A stretch of DNA of 16,821 nucleotides. Source: Campylobacterota bacterium (lineage in GTDB: Bacteria > Campylobacterota > Campylobacteria > Campylobacterales > Sulfurovaceae). Shown one piece after another: positions 1 through 7,002 of this stretch. Made by a program: the position numbers and the translations under genes. The stretch lies in assembly GCA_013153675.1 (NCBI GenBank), contig JAADEA010000172.1:1-16821 (forward strand), written 5' to 3'. The notes beneath the pieces are model-generated. The model did no database searches. It was not told the DNA's origin and worked only from the letters and a program-made list of their open reading frames with translations. The first letter of the stretch is position 1; each line of letters starts with the position of its first letter.

Positions 1-653
1 ACAATACCAATTGCTATAATTCCAATATCTCTTTGCTTATCTCTAAAAGGAAATAATCTTTTATGAAAAAAAGAGTATATTAAACCAAAAAGTAAAAATA
101 TTACAAAATATATAATTCCTAAATGAAATCCACTAATTGCTATTAAATGAGATATACCAAGTGCTGAGAGTTTTTCTCTAAGAGAAGAAAATATTGGATA
201 AGCTAAAAATATAGCACTATAAAATTGGGCAATATCTCTATTTTTATGAATATTAAATATCTTCTTTTTTAAATTAGCTTTTAAAGAAGAGTAGGAAATT
301 TTTCCAATAATTTCACCTTTTATATAGAGATAGTGTAGATAATCTAAAAAATAAAAAGAAGACTCTTTTGGATAGATTCTTACTCTAACTAAATCATCAC
401 TCTTTAAATAGTAGTTTTTATTTAAGATAATATAAAATACTCTTCCTTTTTTATCTTTTGCTCTTACAATATTTTTATTGTTTAATCTAAAAAACTTTTG
501 AACAAATAGATTTTTGTAGTAGATCTCTTTTTTCTTAAAATCTATATATTCTACATAAAAAAGAGCAAATCTTATAATTAAAATAAAAATAACAAAAATC
601 AAAAAGTAATATATCTCTTTTTTATTATTAAAAAGAGATGGAGGAGAGAGCAT
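1..653 (-). CDS. comEC: ComEC/Rec2-family DNA uptake channel protein, N-terminal part (runs off the left edge)
   Basis: Translating the minus strand from the ATG at 653 gives 217 open codons to the window edge. A hydrophobic N-terminal segment (about residues 17-35) is followed by a charged, beta-rich stretch like the soluble N-terminal domain of ComEC. Around residues 169-187 comes GISHLIAISGFHLG, which matches the hallmark 'GxxHLLAISGLHxG' of the Competence domain, and then another hydrophobic segment. ComEC forms the inner-membrane channel through which single-stranded DNA enters during natural transformation. The start lies one base after the dnaB stop (TAA-T-ATG). No good ribosome-binding site is near (the closest AGGAAA is about 20 bases upstream), so translation is probably coupled to dnaB. 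The C-terminal membrane and any metallo-hydrolase domains lie outside the window. Family assignment is confident; completeness cannot be judged. Confidence 0.88.
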   Translation of the reverse strand, partial: MLSPPSLFNNKKEIYYFLIFVIFILIIRFALFYVEYIDFKKKEIYYKNLFVQKFFRLNNKNIVRAKDKKGRVFYIILNKNYYLKSDDLVRVRIYPKESSFYFLDYLHYLYIKGEIIGKISYSSLKANLKKKIFNIHKNRDIAQFYSAIFLAYPIFSSLREKLSALGISHLIAISGFHLGIIYFVIFLLFGLIYSFFHKRLFPFRDKQRDIGIIAIGI

Positions 654-654
654 A

Positions 655-2088
655 TTAGATTATTGGAATATCAATATTTCCTGATGAGGTATCAATATTT
701 CCATCTTCATAGATAATCTCAAAGGAAGAGGATGAAGCATCAACAAATCTTGTAAATTTCTTTTGAAAAATAAGCTCTACAGTACCCGTTGGTCCATTTC
801 TTTGCTTTCCAATAATAATCTCTGCAATCTCTTCTTCTTTTCTTTTAAAATTGCTTTTATACTCTTTACCAGCAGCTTTTGCCTTCATCTCCTTTTCTTT
901 CTCTTTTAACTCTCTATATACATCATCCCTATATACAAAAAGAATAATATCTGCATCTTGTTCAATTGCTCCAGACTCTCTTAAATCACTTAGCATTGGT
1001 CTTTTATTTTCTCTTGATTCAAGAGATCTATTTAACTGAGAAAGAGCGATAATTGGTATTTGTAACTCTCTTGCAAGCTGTTTTAATCCTCTTGATATAT
1101 CACTAATTTCTTGTTGTCTGCCCTCTTTGCTCCTATTATCTCCACTCATTAACTGAAGATAATCAATTATTGCCATCGATATTTCAGGATGTTGAGATTT
1201 TAATTTTCTTAGCTTACTTCTTACATGATGTATTGTAGCATAGCCACTATCATCTACAAATAACTTCTTAAAGCTCAACTCATCTATTGCATTTGAGAGT
1301 CTAATCCATTCATCATCATTTAAATCTCCAACCCTAAGTTTTTGAAGGGGAATAGAGGTCTTTGCAGAGAGCATCCTTAACATTAACTGTTCAGCTGGCA
1401 TCTCTAAAGAGAAAAAAGCTACCCCTTCATCTCTTTCTATTGCTTTTAGAGCCATATTTAAAACTAATGCTGTCTTTCCCATAGCAGGTCTAGCAGCCAC
1501 TATTATTAAATCTCCTTTACCAAAACCACTTGTCTTTTCGTTTAAACTCTTAAAGCCTGTATCAACTCCAATTAACTTTCTATTACCAAGCTCTTTTATC
1601 CTTTTAATTTCTTCAAGAGTAGATAGAGCAATATCTTTAGATGTTTTAAAATCCTCACCTACACTCTCTTGAGTAATTTCATAGAGCTTTTTTTCTACTC
1701 TATCCATTACCTCTACAACATCAACATCCTCTTCAATTGTAAGCTTTTTTATCTCAGTTGCCAATAAAACAAGCTCTCTTTTATTCGCTTTTGCCTTAAT
1801 CTCTTCCACATAAGCTTTAGTATTTGTAATTGGATTGGCAGAGAGAACCAATAAAAAAGCCTCTTCATCAAATTGATTTTTACTCTCTAACTCTTCTTTT
1901 AAAAACTCTTCATCAATTGGCAAATCTTTAGCAATCAAACTCTCCATAGCCATAAATAGATGTTGATGAAATGGAAGATAAAAATCTTTTGGTTTTAATC
2001 TTGCAGCTACCTCTTCATAGATCTTTGGATCAAAAATAATTGCAGAAAGAACGGCTCTTTCAATATTTAAATTATATAAATTCTCCAT
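655..2088 (-). CDS. dnaB: Replicative DNA helicase DnaB
   Basis: A 477-residue hexameric 5'-3' helicase that unwinds DNA at the replication fork. The N-terminal DnaB domain (about 5-105) is followed by a linker and a RecA-like domain. Walker A is RPAMGKTA (200-207), Walker B ends in MAIIDYLQL (305-313), motif H4 is near GRQQEISDISRGLK (323-336), and the arginine-finger motif is GKQRNGPTGT (427-436). Between YRDDVYRE and AEIIIGK (about 393-421) there is a charged Lys/Glu-rich insertion absent from E. coli DnaB; Helicobacter DnaB is known to carry an insertion in this region. The start ATG has an excellent AGAGGAG four bases upstream. The gene sits 15 bases after tsaD and one base before comEC in the cdsA operon. 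The last 15 residues contain a GNID...GNID repeat caused by a DNA micro-duplication. No intein is present. Confidence 0.97.
   Translation of the reverse strand: MENLYNLNIERAVLSAIIFDPKIYEEVAARLKPKDFYLPFHQHLFMAMESLIAKDLPIDEEFLKEELESKNQFDEEAFLLVLSANPITNTKAYVEEIKAKANKRELVLLATEIKKLTIEEDVDVVEVMDRVEKKLYEITQESVGEDFKTSKDIALSTLEEIKRIKELGNRKLIGVDTGFKSLNEKTSGFGKGDLIIVAARPAMGKTALVLNMALKAIERDEGVAFFSLEMPAEQLMLRMLSAKTSIPLQKLRVGDLNDDEWIRLSNAIDELSFKKLFVDDSGYATIHHVRSKLRKLKSQHPEISMAIIDYLQLMSGDNRSKEGRQQEISDISRGLKQLARELQIPIIALSQLNRSLESRENKRPMLSDLRESGAIEQDADIILFVYRDDVYRELKEKEKEMKAKAAGKEYKSNFKRKEEEIAEIIIGKQRNGPTGTVELIFQKKFTRFVDASSSSFEIIYEDGNIDTSSGNIDIPII
669..702. repeat. 13-base tandem-like direct repeat in the dnaB C-terminal codons
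   Basis: TATCAATATTTCC occurs at 669-681 and again, identically, at 690-702, a period of 21 bases. In the dnaB frame the period is exactly seven codons, so the protein reads GNID-TSS-GNID near its C-terminus. An in-frame micro-duplication of the dnaB tail is the simplest explanation. It also changes the sequence just upstream of the comEC start. Confidence 0.7.
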
Positions 2089-2103
2089 AATCTCCTCTTT
2101 TAA

Positions 2104-3117
2104 TTAAGCTAAAGGATCACCTTTTTTTGTAGCAATAGCCTCTAAAGTCTCAATTTTATCAAATTTAGCCCTCTTATAAGAGGCAATAGCATATCTTCCG
2201 ATCATTGCCCCATTATCCATACACCACTTTAATGGAGGAGTTAAGAGATTCATATTATACTTTTCTAATAGCTCTTTAAATTTATCTTTTATATATAAAT
2301 TTGCACTTACACCACCTACAATAGCAAAATCTCTAATTTCCTCTTTCTTAATAATCTTTTTTGTCTTATCTAATAGATGAAGAGTAAGAGCTTTTTGAAA
2401 AGAGGCAGCAATATCTCTTTTATCTTTTAAAGTAAGTTCTCCTTTTTCTTTTAACTTCTCTATCTCAATCCTTACTGCATTTTTTAATCCAGAAAGAGAA
2501 AAGGCTATTTTAGGAGAGTTTCTTAAAGGTATAGGAAAATTAAATCTATTTTCATCCCCATCTTTTGCTAACTCTTCAATAATAGGACCTCCTGGATAAC
2601 CTAACCCTAACATCTTTGCAACCTTATCAAAGCTCTCTCCTACACTATCATCCATAGTTGAGGCTAAAATATCCATTTTATTAAAAGAGCTAACTCTTAT
2701 TATTTGAGTATGACCCCCTGAGAGTAAAAGCACAATTAAAGGAAACTTCTCTTTTTTTTCAATAAATAGAGAATATATATGACCTTTTAGATGATTAACT
2801 CCTATAATGGGCACATCTAAAAAGGCACTAAGAGCTTTTGCAGCAATGATTCCTTCTTGCAATGTAACAGAAAGCCCTGGTCTATTGGTAACTGCCACAG
2901 CTTTAATATATGGAAAGTAATTTTTTACCTTAGCAATTAGGGCTGGAATTGCTACTGCATGAAGCCTACTTGCCAATTCAGGAACTACACCTCCATATTG
3001 AGAGTGCTCCTTCTCTTGAGATAATTTTAGCTCTCTTACTACCTTTAAACTATTTATATCACTAAGAGCAATTGATGTATCATCACAACTGCTTTCAATA
3101 CTTAATATTAAATTCAT
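2104..3117 (-). CDS. tsaD: tRNA N6-threonylcarbamoyladenosine (t6A37) transferase TsaD
   Basis: TsaD transfers the threonylcarbamoyl group from TC-AMP to A37 of ANN-decoding tRNAs, working in the cytoplasm with TsaB and TsaE. The ASKHA-fold motifs are intact. Numbered from the upstream TTG at 3126, these are SIESSCDDTS near the N-terminus, the metal ligands H112 and H116 (NHLKGH), LSGGHT (135-140), DDSVGESFDKVA (159-170), GGVSAN (271-276), and the third metal ligand D304 in WCMDNGAM. I choose the ATG at 3117 (337 residues) over the TTG at 3126: AGAGG lies only three bases from the TTG but about twelve from the ATG, and family members begin directly with a short M-x-LxIESSCD. The start lies 23 bases inside the end of the LOG gene, which implies translational coupling. 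tsaB and tsaE are not in this window. Confidence 0.95.
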   Translation of the reverse strand: MNLILSIESSCDDTSIALSDINSLKVVRELKLSQEKEHSQYGGVVPELASRLHAVAIPALIAKVKNYFPYIKAVAVTNRPGLSVTLQEGIIAAKALSAFLDVPIIGVNHLKGHIYSLFIEKKEKFPLIVLLLSGGHTQIIRVSSFNKMDILASTMDDSVGESFDKVAKMLGLGYPGGPIIEELAKDGDENRFNFPIPLRNSPKIAFSLSGLKNAVRIEIEKLKEKGELTLKDKRDIAASFQKALTLHLLDKTKKIIKKEEIRDFAIVGGVSANLYIKDKFKELLEKYNMNLLTPPLKWCMDNGAMIGRYAIASYKRAKFDKIETLEAIATKKGDPLA

Positions 3118-3622
3118 CTTTATCAAACGCCTCTTTAAATTGATCTACACTCTCATAGATAAAGCTATTTTCAAAAAAGTCTCTATCTAAAAATGAGCAA
3201 CTTCTCATATTGATATACTCTTTTCCAATCAATATTAATGGAATTTTATCTAATAAATTCCCTTTTAAAAGTGCTAAAACCATAAAAATTTCATTTAAAG
3301 TACCCACACTTCCCTCTTGAGCAATATAGATAGAACTATTTTCAATAAGGATCTTTAATCTCTCAAATAGATCCTTTGCTACTATCTTCTTTGTAATATA
3401 TGGATTAAATAGTCTATATCTATTAAAACTCTCTAAACCAACACCAATTACCTCTTGATTCCTCTCTCTTGCTCCTTTACTAACAGCTTCCATTAAACCG
3501 CCATAACCACCACACTTTATAATAAAACCTCTACTTGCTAAAAAGTTTCCAAGTTCTACTCCACTATTATAGAGCTCTTTTGAAGGAGCTTTTGAAGCTC
3601 CAAAAACAGTAGCTATCTTCAT
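3095..3622 (-). CDS. LOG-family (Rossmann-fold, putative nucleotide phosphoribohydrolase) protein with an altered signature motif
   Basis: A 175-residue protein with the Rossmann-like fold of the LOG/'lysine decarboxylase-like' family, whose characterised members release cytokinin bases from nucleoside 5'-monophosphates. Visible landmarks are an N-terminal beta strand ending in FGASKAPS, CGGYGGLMEAVSKGA (37-51, the family's GGxxGLMxxxxxGA element) and EGSVGTLNEI (103-112). The last corresponds to the family signature PGGxGTxxE, but the proline is replaced by Glu and the second glycine by Ser; the GT and the final Glu are kept. The usual family length is about 180-220, so this one is short at the C-terminus. 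Its start has AGGAAAA upstream; it begins 8 bases after dxr and overlaps tsaD. Enzymatic activity and substrate cannot be assigned. A phosphoribohydrolase acting on AMP-like or modified nucleotides is one inference. Confidence 0.75.
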   Translation of the reverse strand: MKIATVFGASKAPSKELYNSGVELGNFLASRGFIIKCGGYGGLMEAVSKGARERNQEVIGVGLESFNRYRLFNPYITKKIVAKDLFERLKILIENSSIYIAQEGSVGTLNEIFMVLALLKGNLLDKIPLILIGKEYINMRSCSFLDRDFFENSFIYESVDQFKEAFDKDEFNIKY

Positions 3623-3630
3623 AATTTTTC

Positions 3631-4704
3631 CTATTTTATCTCTTTTTTTATCTTTTTATCTATCTCAAAAATATCTTCAATTGAATTAATAGTAAGGTTA
3701 GAAAATCTTATATAACTATCTAATATTAGCTTCATAAAATCATAAAAATTAAGATCGCCTCTTTTAAATTTTAAAATTGCAGCCTCATTAATACTATTTA
3801 AAATAGCACCTCTTTTTGGATTTTTTAAAAGATCATCTTTAATCTTCCATACAAGATACCTATTAGAATCTATCTCCTTTAATGAAATATTAGCAAAATC
3901 TTTTAGATCTAAAGGCTCAATAACATTAAATGATACATCTTCTAAAATAGCATAAGCAATAGGCAATCTCATATCAGCTCTACTTATATGAGCACTAATA
4001 GAACCATCTAAAAATTCAATTAGAGCATGAATTAATGATCTCTCTTCTATATATGCATCTATATTGTTATTTTTAAAAAGCCACTTTGCCTCTAAAAGTT
4101 CAAAAAGTTTATTTACCATAGTAGCACTATCAATTGTAATCTTCTCTCCCATAGACCAATTTGGATGCTTTAGAGCATCTATAAAGGTAGCCCTTTTTAA
4201 ATCATCTATACTCCAATCTCTTAGAGCTCCTCCACTTGCAGTAATAATTAACCTTTTTATCTTTTTATCATTTAAAAGATAGTTTAGGGCAAAATGTTCA
4301 CTATCAATTGGAACAATATCTTTTGTATCTAAAAAGGCTCCACCAACTACTAAAGATTCTTTATTTGCTAAAGCTATCTTTTTATTTAATTTAAGGGCTC
4401 TTAGAGTAGGTTTTAAACCACTTAGACCAACTAAAGCATTTACTACCAATTTTGAAGAGCTCTCTTCAATTACTCTTAAAATTCCCTCTTCTTTAGTAAA
4501 TATCTTTGCCCCGCTTAGATCTTTTGCTCTATCTTTATTTAAAATAGCTACATATTTTGGTTTAAATTCATCAATTTGCTTTTGTAAAAGCTTACTATTT
4601 TCTCTTGCTACTAAAGCTTCTACCCTAATATTAAATCTTCTACAAATATCAAGGGTATTAATCCCTATTGAGCCAGTAGAACCAAGAAGAACTAAAGAGT
4701 TCAT
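3631..4704 (-). CDS. dxr: 1-deoxy-D-xylulose 5-phosphate reductoisomerase
   Basis: Catalyses the NADPH-dependent rearrangement and reduction of DXP to 2-C-methyl-D-erythritol 4-phosphate, the committed step of the MEP isoprenoid pathway. At 357 residues it is shorter than E. coli Dxr (398) but typical for Campylobacterota. The NADPH-binding GSTGSIG is at 8-14, and ANKESLVVGG at 113-122. The metal-binding Asp134 and Glu136 lie in PIDSEH, Ser157 in TASGG, and the flexible-loop/substrate residues are in LKHPNWSMG (178-186; His180). TMVNKLFELLEA supplies Asn198, Lys199 and the third metal ligand Glu202. All catalytic positions are therefore present. It starts three bases after cdsA and ends eight bases before the LOG gene, so it belongs to the same transcript; cdsA-dxr adjacency is widespread in bacteria. 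Confidence 0.97.
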   Translation of the reverse strand: MNSLVLLGSTGSIGINTLDICRRFNIRVEALVARENSKLLQKQIDEFKPKYVAILNKDRAKDLSGAKIFTKEEGILRVIEESSSKLVVNALVGLSGLKPTLRALKLNKKIALANKESLVVGGAFLDTKDIVPIDSEHFALNYLLNDKKIKRLIITASGGALRDWSIDDLKRATFIDALKHPNWSMGEKITIDSATMVNKLFELLEAKWLFKNNNIDAYIEERSLIHALIEFLDGSISAHISRADMRLPIAYAILEDVSFNVIEPLDLKDFANISLKEIDSNRYLVWKIKDDLLKNPKRGAILNSINEAAILKFKRGDLNFYDFMKLILDSYIRFSNLTINSIEDIFEIDKKIKKEIK

Positions 4705-4707
4705 TGG

Positions 4708-5472
4708 CTAAAAAGAAAATAGTGCTAAAAGTAGATATAAAATTACACTACCAAATAAAAATCCATCTATTCTATCTAATATTCCTCCATGACCTGGAAT
4801 TAAATTTGAGCTATCTTTTACTCCAGCCTCTCTTTTTAAATAGCTCTCAAAAAGATCTCCAAAGATAGAAGCCAAAGATACAGCTAACGAACAAAATAAA
4901 GATGCTAAAAGTGGAAGCTCTAAAAAATTACTTAACATAATCATTCCACCTATTGTTCCAAGAGCAAGTCCTCCATATACCCCTTCTACTGTCTTATTTG
5001 GAGAGATAATGGAAAATTTCTCTTTACCAAACTTTTTACCAATATAGTAGGCTCCAATATCACTTAGAGCTACTATTACTAAAAGAGAATATAATCCTTC
5101 AATATCATACTCTAAATATAACATCCAAATAAAAAATATCCCAGCCGTTGGATATAAAAATGGAAAAATAGCTCTAAGGGGCATATTTTGCTTATATAGA
5201 ATAATTGAAGTTAAAATGACAATAGCTCCAAATATCATATCTATTGGATGTTCCCATGCTCCACCAATAATCCATAAAATAACAGCACCTATTAAAAGAT
5301 ATCTATTATCTACTTTAAATAGATTTTGAGCCTCCCAAAATGAAAGTAGATAGATAGCACCTAAAAATAGCCAAACAATAAAAGGAATATTAATTACTCC
5401 TACTAAAATTACAACTCCAAGTAAAATTGCACCACTTTTTAATCTTTGTAGATGAGAAGCATCAATAGACAT
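4708..5472 (-). CDS. cdsA: Phosphatidate cytidylyltransferase (CDP-diglyceride synthase)
   Basis: Integral inner-membrane enzyme that makes CDP-diacylglycerol from CTP and phosphatidate, the branch point for all phospholipids. From the chosen ATG (254 residues) the protein shows about seven or eight hydrophobic segments and the CdsA signature near the C-terminus: Ser210, Lys213-Arg214, Lys219-Asp220, PGHGG (226-230) and DRID (233-236). SPNKTVEG (157-164) and SDIGAYYIGKKFGK (137-150) precede it. A reading frame is open further upstream to a TTG at 5508, but that codon overlaps the TATAAT promoter. The ATG at 5472 has AAAGG about six bases upstream, and the translation from it begins like family members. 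It is the first gene of the cdsA-dxr-LOG-tsaD-dnaB-comEC operon. Confidence 0.95.
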   Translation of the reverse strand: MSIDASHLQRLKSGAILLGVVILVGVINIPFIVWLFLGAIYLLSFWEAQNLFKVDNRYLLIGAVILWIIGGAWEHPIDMIFGAIVILTSIILYKQNMPLRAIFPFLYPTAGIFFIWMLYLEYDIEGLYSLLVIVALSDIGAYYIGKKFGKEKFSIISPNKTVEGVYGGLALGTIGGMIMLSNFLELPLLASLFCSLAVSLASIFGDLFESYLKREAGVKDSSNLIPGHGGILDRIDGFLFGSVILYLLLALFSF

Positions 5473-5497
5473 AAAAAACCTTTCTTTTTTTGAGAGT

Positions 5498-5503
5498 ATT
5501 ATA
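5498..5503 (-). promoter_or_regulatory. -10 element of the cdsA-comEC operon promoter
   Basis: On the minus strand the sequence reads TTTTTGGTTGGTTATAATACTC, with a perfect TATAAT 25 bases before the cdsA ATG. There is a T-rich run upstream and no TTGACA-like -35 box, which is the usual sigma-70 promoter form in Campylobacterota. The fumarase operon's terminator lies just upstream, so this is probably where transcription of the six-gene operon begins. Confidence 0.7.
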
Positions 5504-5553
5504 ACCAACCAAAAATTATTGATTTAAAAAGCAAGAAAAAATGGAGATATTAA

Positions 5554-5572
5554 AATCCCTCAAAGAGGGATT
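5554..5572 (-). terminator. Rho-independent terminator of the mdh-fumA-fumB operon
   Basis: An 8-base-pair perfect stem, AATCCCTC / GAGGGATT with a 3-base loop, is followed on the minus strand by TTTTAAT. The fumarase beta stop codon (5573-5571) lies at the first base pairs of the stem. It separates the carbon-metabolism genes from the cdsA operon promoter. Confidence 0.75.
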
Positions 5573-6128
5573 AATCTTTTACTTCATATTTTTTTCTTCC
5601 AATCTCGTAAAGATCATTGCCATATGCATCATTAATCACAGTTACTGGAAAATCTTCTACTACAAGTTTTCTAATTGCTTCTGGTCCAAGCTCTGGGTAG
5701 GCAATAATCTCTGCACTCTTAATTGCTTTAGAGATTAATGCTCCAGCTCCCCCTGTTGCTCCAAAATATACAGCCTTATATTTTTGGCATGCATCTCTTA
5801 CCTCTTGATTTCTTTTACCTTTTCCTATCATTCCCTTTTGCCCATGTTTAATTAAAATTGGAGCATAACTATCCATTCTATAACTTGTAGTAGGTCCTGC
5901 ACTTCCAATTGGCTCTCCTGGCTTTGGAGGTGTTGGTCCCACATAATAAATCACACTTCCCTCAAGTTCAAAAGGTAGCTCTTCTCCCTTTTCAATTAAC
6001 TCTACAAGTCTTTTATGTGCTGCATCTCTTGCTGTATATATTACTCCACTTAAATATACAATATCTCCAGCTTTTAGTTTCTCTATATCTTCATTACTAA
6101 GAGGTGTTGTCATTTTATATTCTGCCAT
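5571..6128 (-). CDS. fumB: Class I fumarase beta subunit (Fe-S hydro-lyase C-terminal domain)
   Basis: A 185-residue subunit corresponding to the C-terminal swivelling domain of single-chain class I fumarases; with the alpha subunit it interconverts fumarate and malate. Recognisable elements are LKAGDIVYLSGVIYTARDAAHKR (about 18-40), the YVGPTPPKPG loop (62-71), GSAGPTTSYRMD (76-87), GKGKR (102-106) and FGATGGAGAL (122-131), all characteristic of this domain. L-tartrate dehydratase beta subunits share the fold, but the mdh-fumarase context argues for fumarase. The start has AAGGATAAG just upstream, 13 bases after the alpha subunit stop. The symbol is used here for the beta subunit and is not equivalent to E. 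coli FumB, which is a single chain. Confidence 0.92.
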   Translation of the reverse strand: MAEYKMTTPLSNEDIEKLKAGDIVYLSGVIYTARDAAHKRLVELIEKGEELPFELEGSVIYYVGPTPPKPGEPIGSAGPTTSYRMDSYAPILIKHGQKGMIGKGKRNQEVRDACQKYKAVYFGATGGAGALISKAIKSAEIIAYPELGPEAIRKLVVEDFPVTVINDAYGNDLYEIGRKKYEVKD

Positions 6129-6141
6129 ATCTTATCCTTTA

Positions 6142-6993
6142 TTAGATTGTAATATGAGAGTGTCTTGAGCTGTGGCATTGAACATTTACACTCACAGGCA
6201 AACTTGCAATATGACAAGGATTTTTCTCTATATGAACTGCCAATACTGTTTGAGTTCCTCCCATTCCCATTGCACCAATTCCAAGTTTATTTAACTCTTC
6301 AAGAATCTCTTTTTCAAAAGCATCAAGTTCAGGATCTGGATTTGGAGTTCCAGCCTCTCTAAATAGAGCATGTTTACTTGATATTGCTGCTACTTCAAAT
6401 GTTCCTCCAATTCCAACTCCTACTATAATTGGAGGACACGGATTTGGACCAGCATCACTAACCACCTTTTTAACAAACTCTTTAATTCCCTCTTTTCCTT
6501 GAGCTGGTGCAAGAACAGTAGCTCTACTTACATTCTCACTACCACCACCTTTTGCAGCATACTCAATATCTATCTTATCCCCTTCTACTATATCAAAATG
6601 GATAATTGCAGGAAGGTTATAACCAATCTCATCTTTTAAATTGTGTCTATCAAAACAATCACAAGTACTTGCTCTTAAATAACCCTCTTTATATGCTTGT
6701 TCAGTTGCCTCGTTTATAGCGTCTCTTAAAAGACCCCCTTTAATTTTTACATCTTGTCCAACTTTTACAAAAAATACAGCCAAACCTGTATCTTGACATA
6801 GAGGTTTTTCCTCTTTAGCTGCAAGCTCAGCATTATCTAAAATCTGTTTTAAAACAGATTTAGCAACCTCTGACTTTTCATTCTCATAAGCCTTCTTTAT
6901 AGCATTTAAGGCATCTTCTGGAAGATGGGTAGCAGTATGCATTACCATTGCTTTTACACTCTTTACAATATCTTCATAATTTATCTCTCTCAT
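6142..6993 (-). CDS. fumA: Class I fumarase alpha subunit (4Fe-4S hydro-lyase N-terminal domain)
   Basis: A 283-residue subunit carrying the oxygen-sensitive [4Fe-4S] cluster of two-subunit class I fumarase. The three expected cluster cysteines are Cys66 (LCQDTGL), Cys186 (NPCPP) and Cys273 (QCHSSRH); their spacing fits the single-chain enzymes. Other family marks are STCDCFDRHN (109-118), KGGGSEN (148-154), VGVGIGGTFE (191-200), and GAMGMGGTQTVLAV (240-253). The protein ends at a natural stop where single-chain fumarases would continue into the beta domain, encoded immediately downstream. The start has AAGGGG upstream and lies nine bases after mdh, so mdh, alpha and beta form one operon. As for the beta subunit, the symbol does not mean the E. 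coli single-chain protein. Confidence 0.94.
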   Translation of the reverse strand: MREINYEDIVKSVKAMVMHTATHLPEDALNAIKKAYENEKSEVAKSVLKQILDNAELAAKEEKPLCQDTGLAVFFVKVGQDVKIKGGLLRDAINEATEQAYKEGYLRASTCDCFDRHNLKDEIGYNLPAIIHFDIVEGDKIDIEYAAKGGGSENVSRATVLAPAQGKEGIKEFVKKVVSDAGPNPCPPIIVGVGIGGTFEVAAISSKHALFREAGTPNPDPELDAFEKEILEELNKLGIGAMGMGGTQTVLAVHIEKNPCHIASLPVSVNVQCHSSRHSHITI

Positions 6994-7002
6994 TTTAACC
7001 CC

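Noticed and set aside
5473..5508. Upstream TTG start extending CdsA by 12 residues
   Set aside because: The TTG overlaps the TATAAT promoter, and the ATG at 5472 has a properly spaced AAAGG.
5571..6993. Split fumarase as a frameshifted single-chain gene
   Set aside because: The two genes have proper stops, starts and ribosome-binding sites and match the natural two-subunit class I arrangement.
5571..6993. L-tartrate dehydratase (ttdAB) instead of fumarase
   Set aside because: The subunits are similar enough that sequence alone is not decisive by eye, but the operon with malate dehydrogenase and adjacent isocitrate dehydrogenase strongly favours fumarase.
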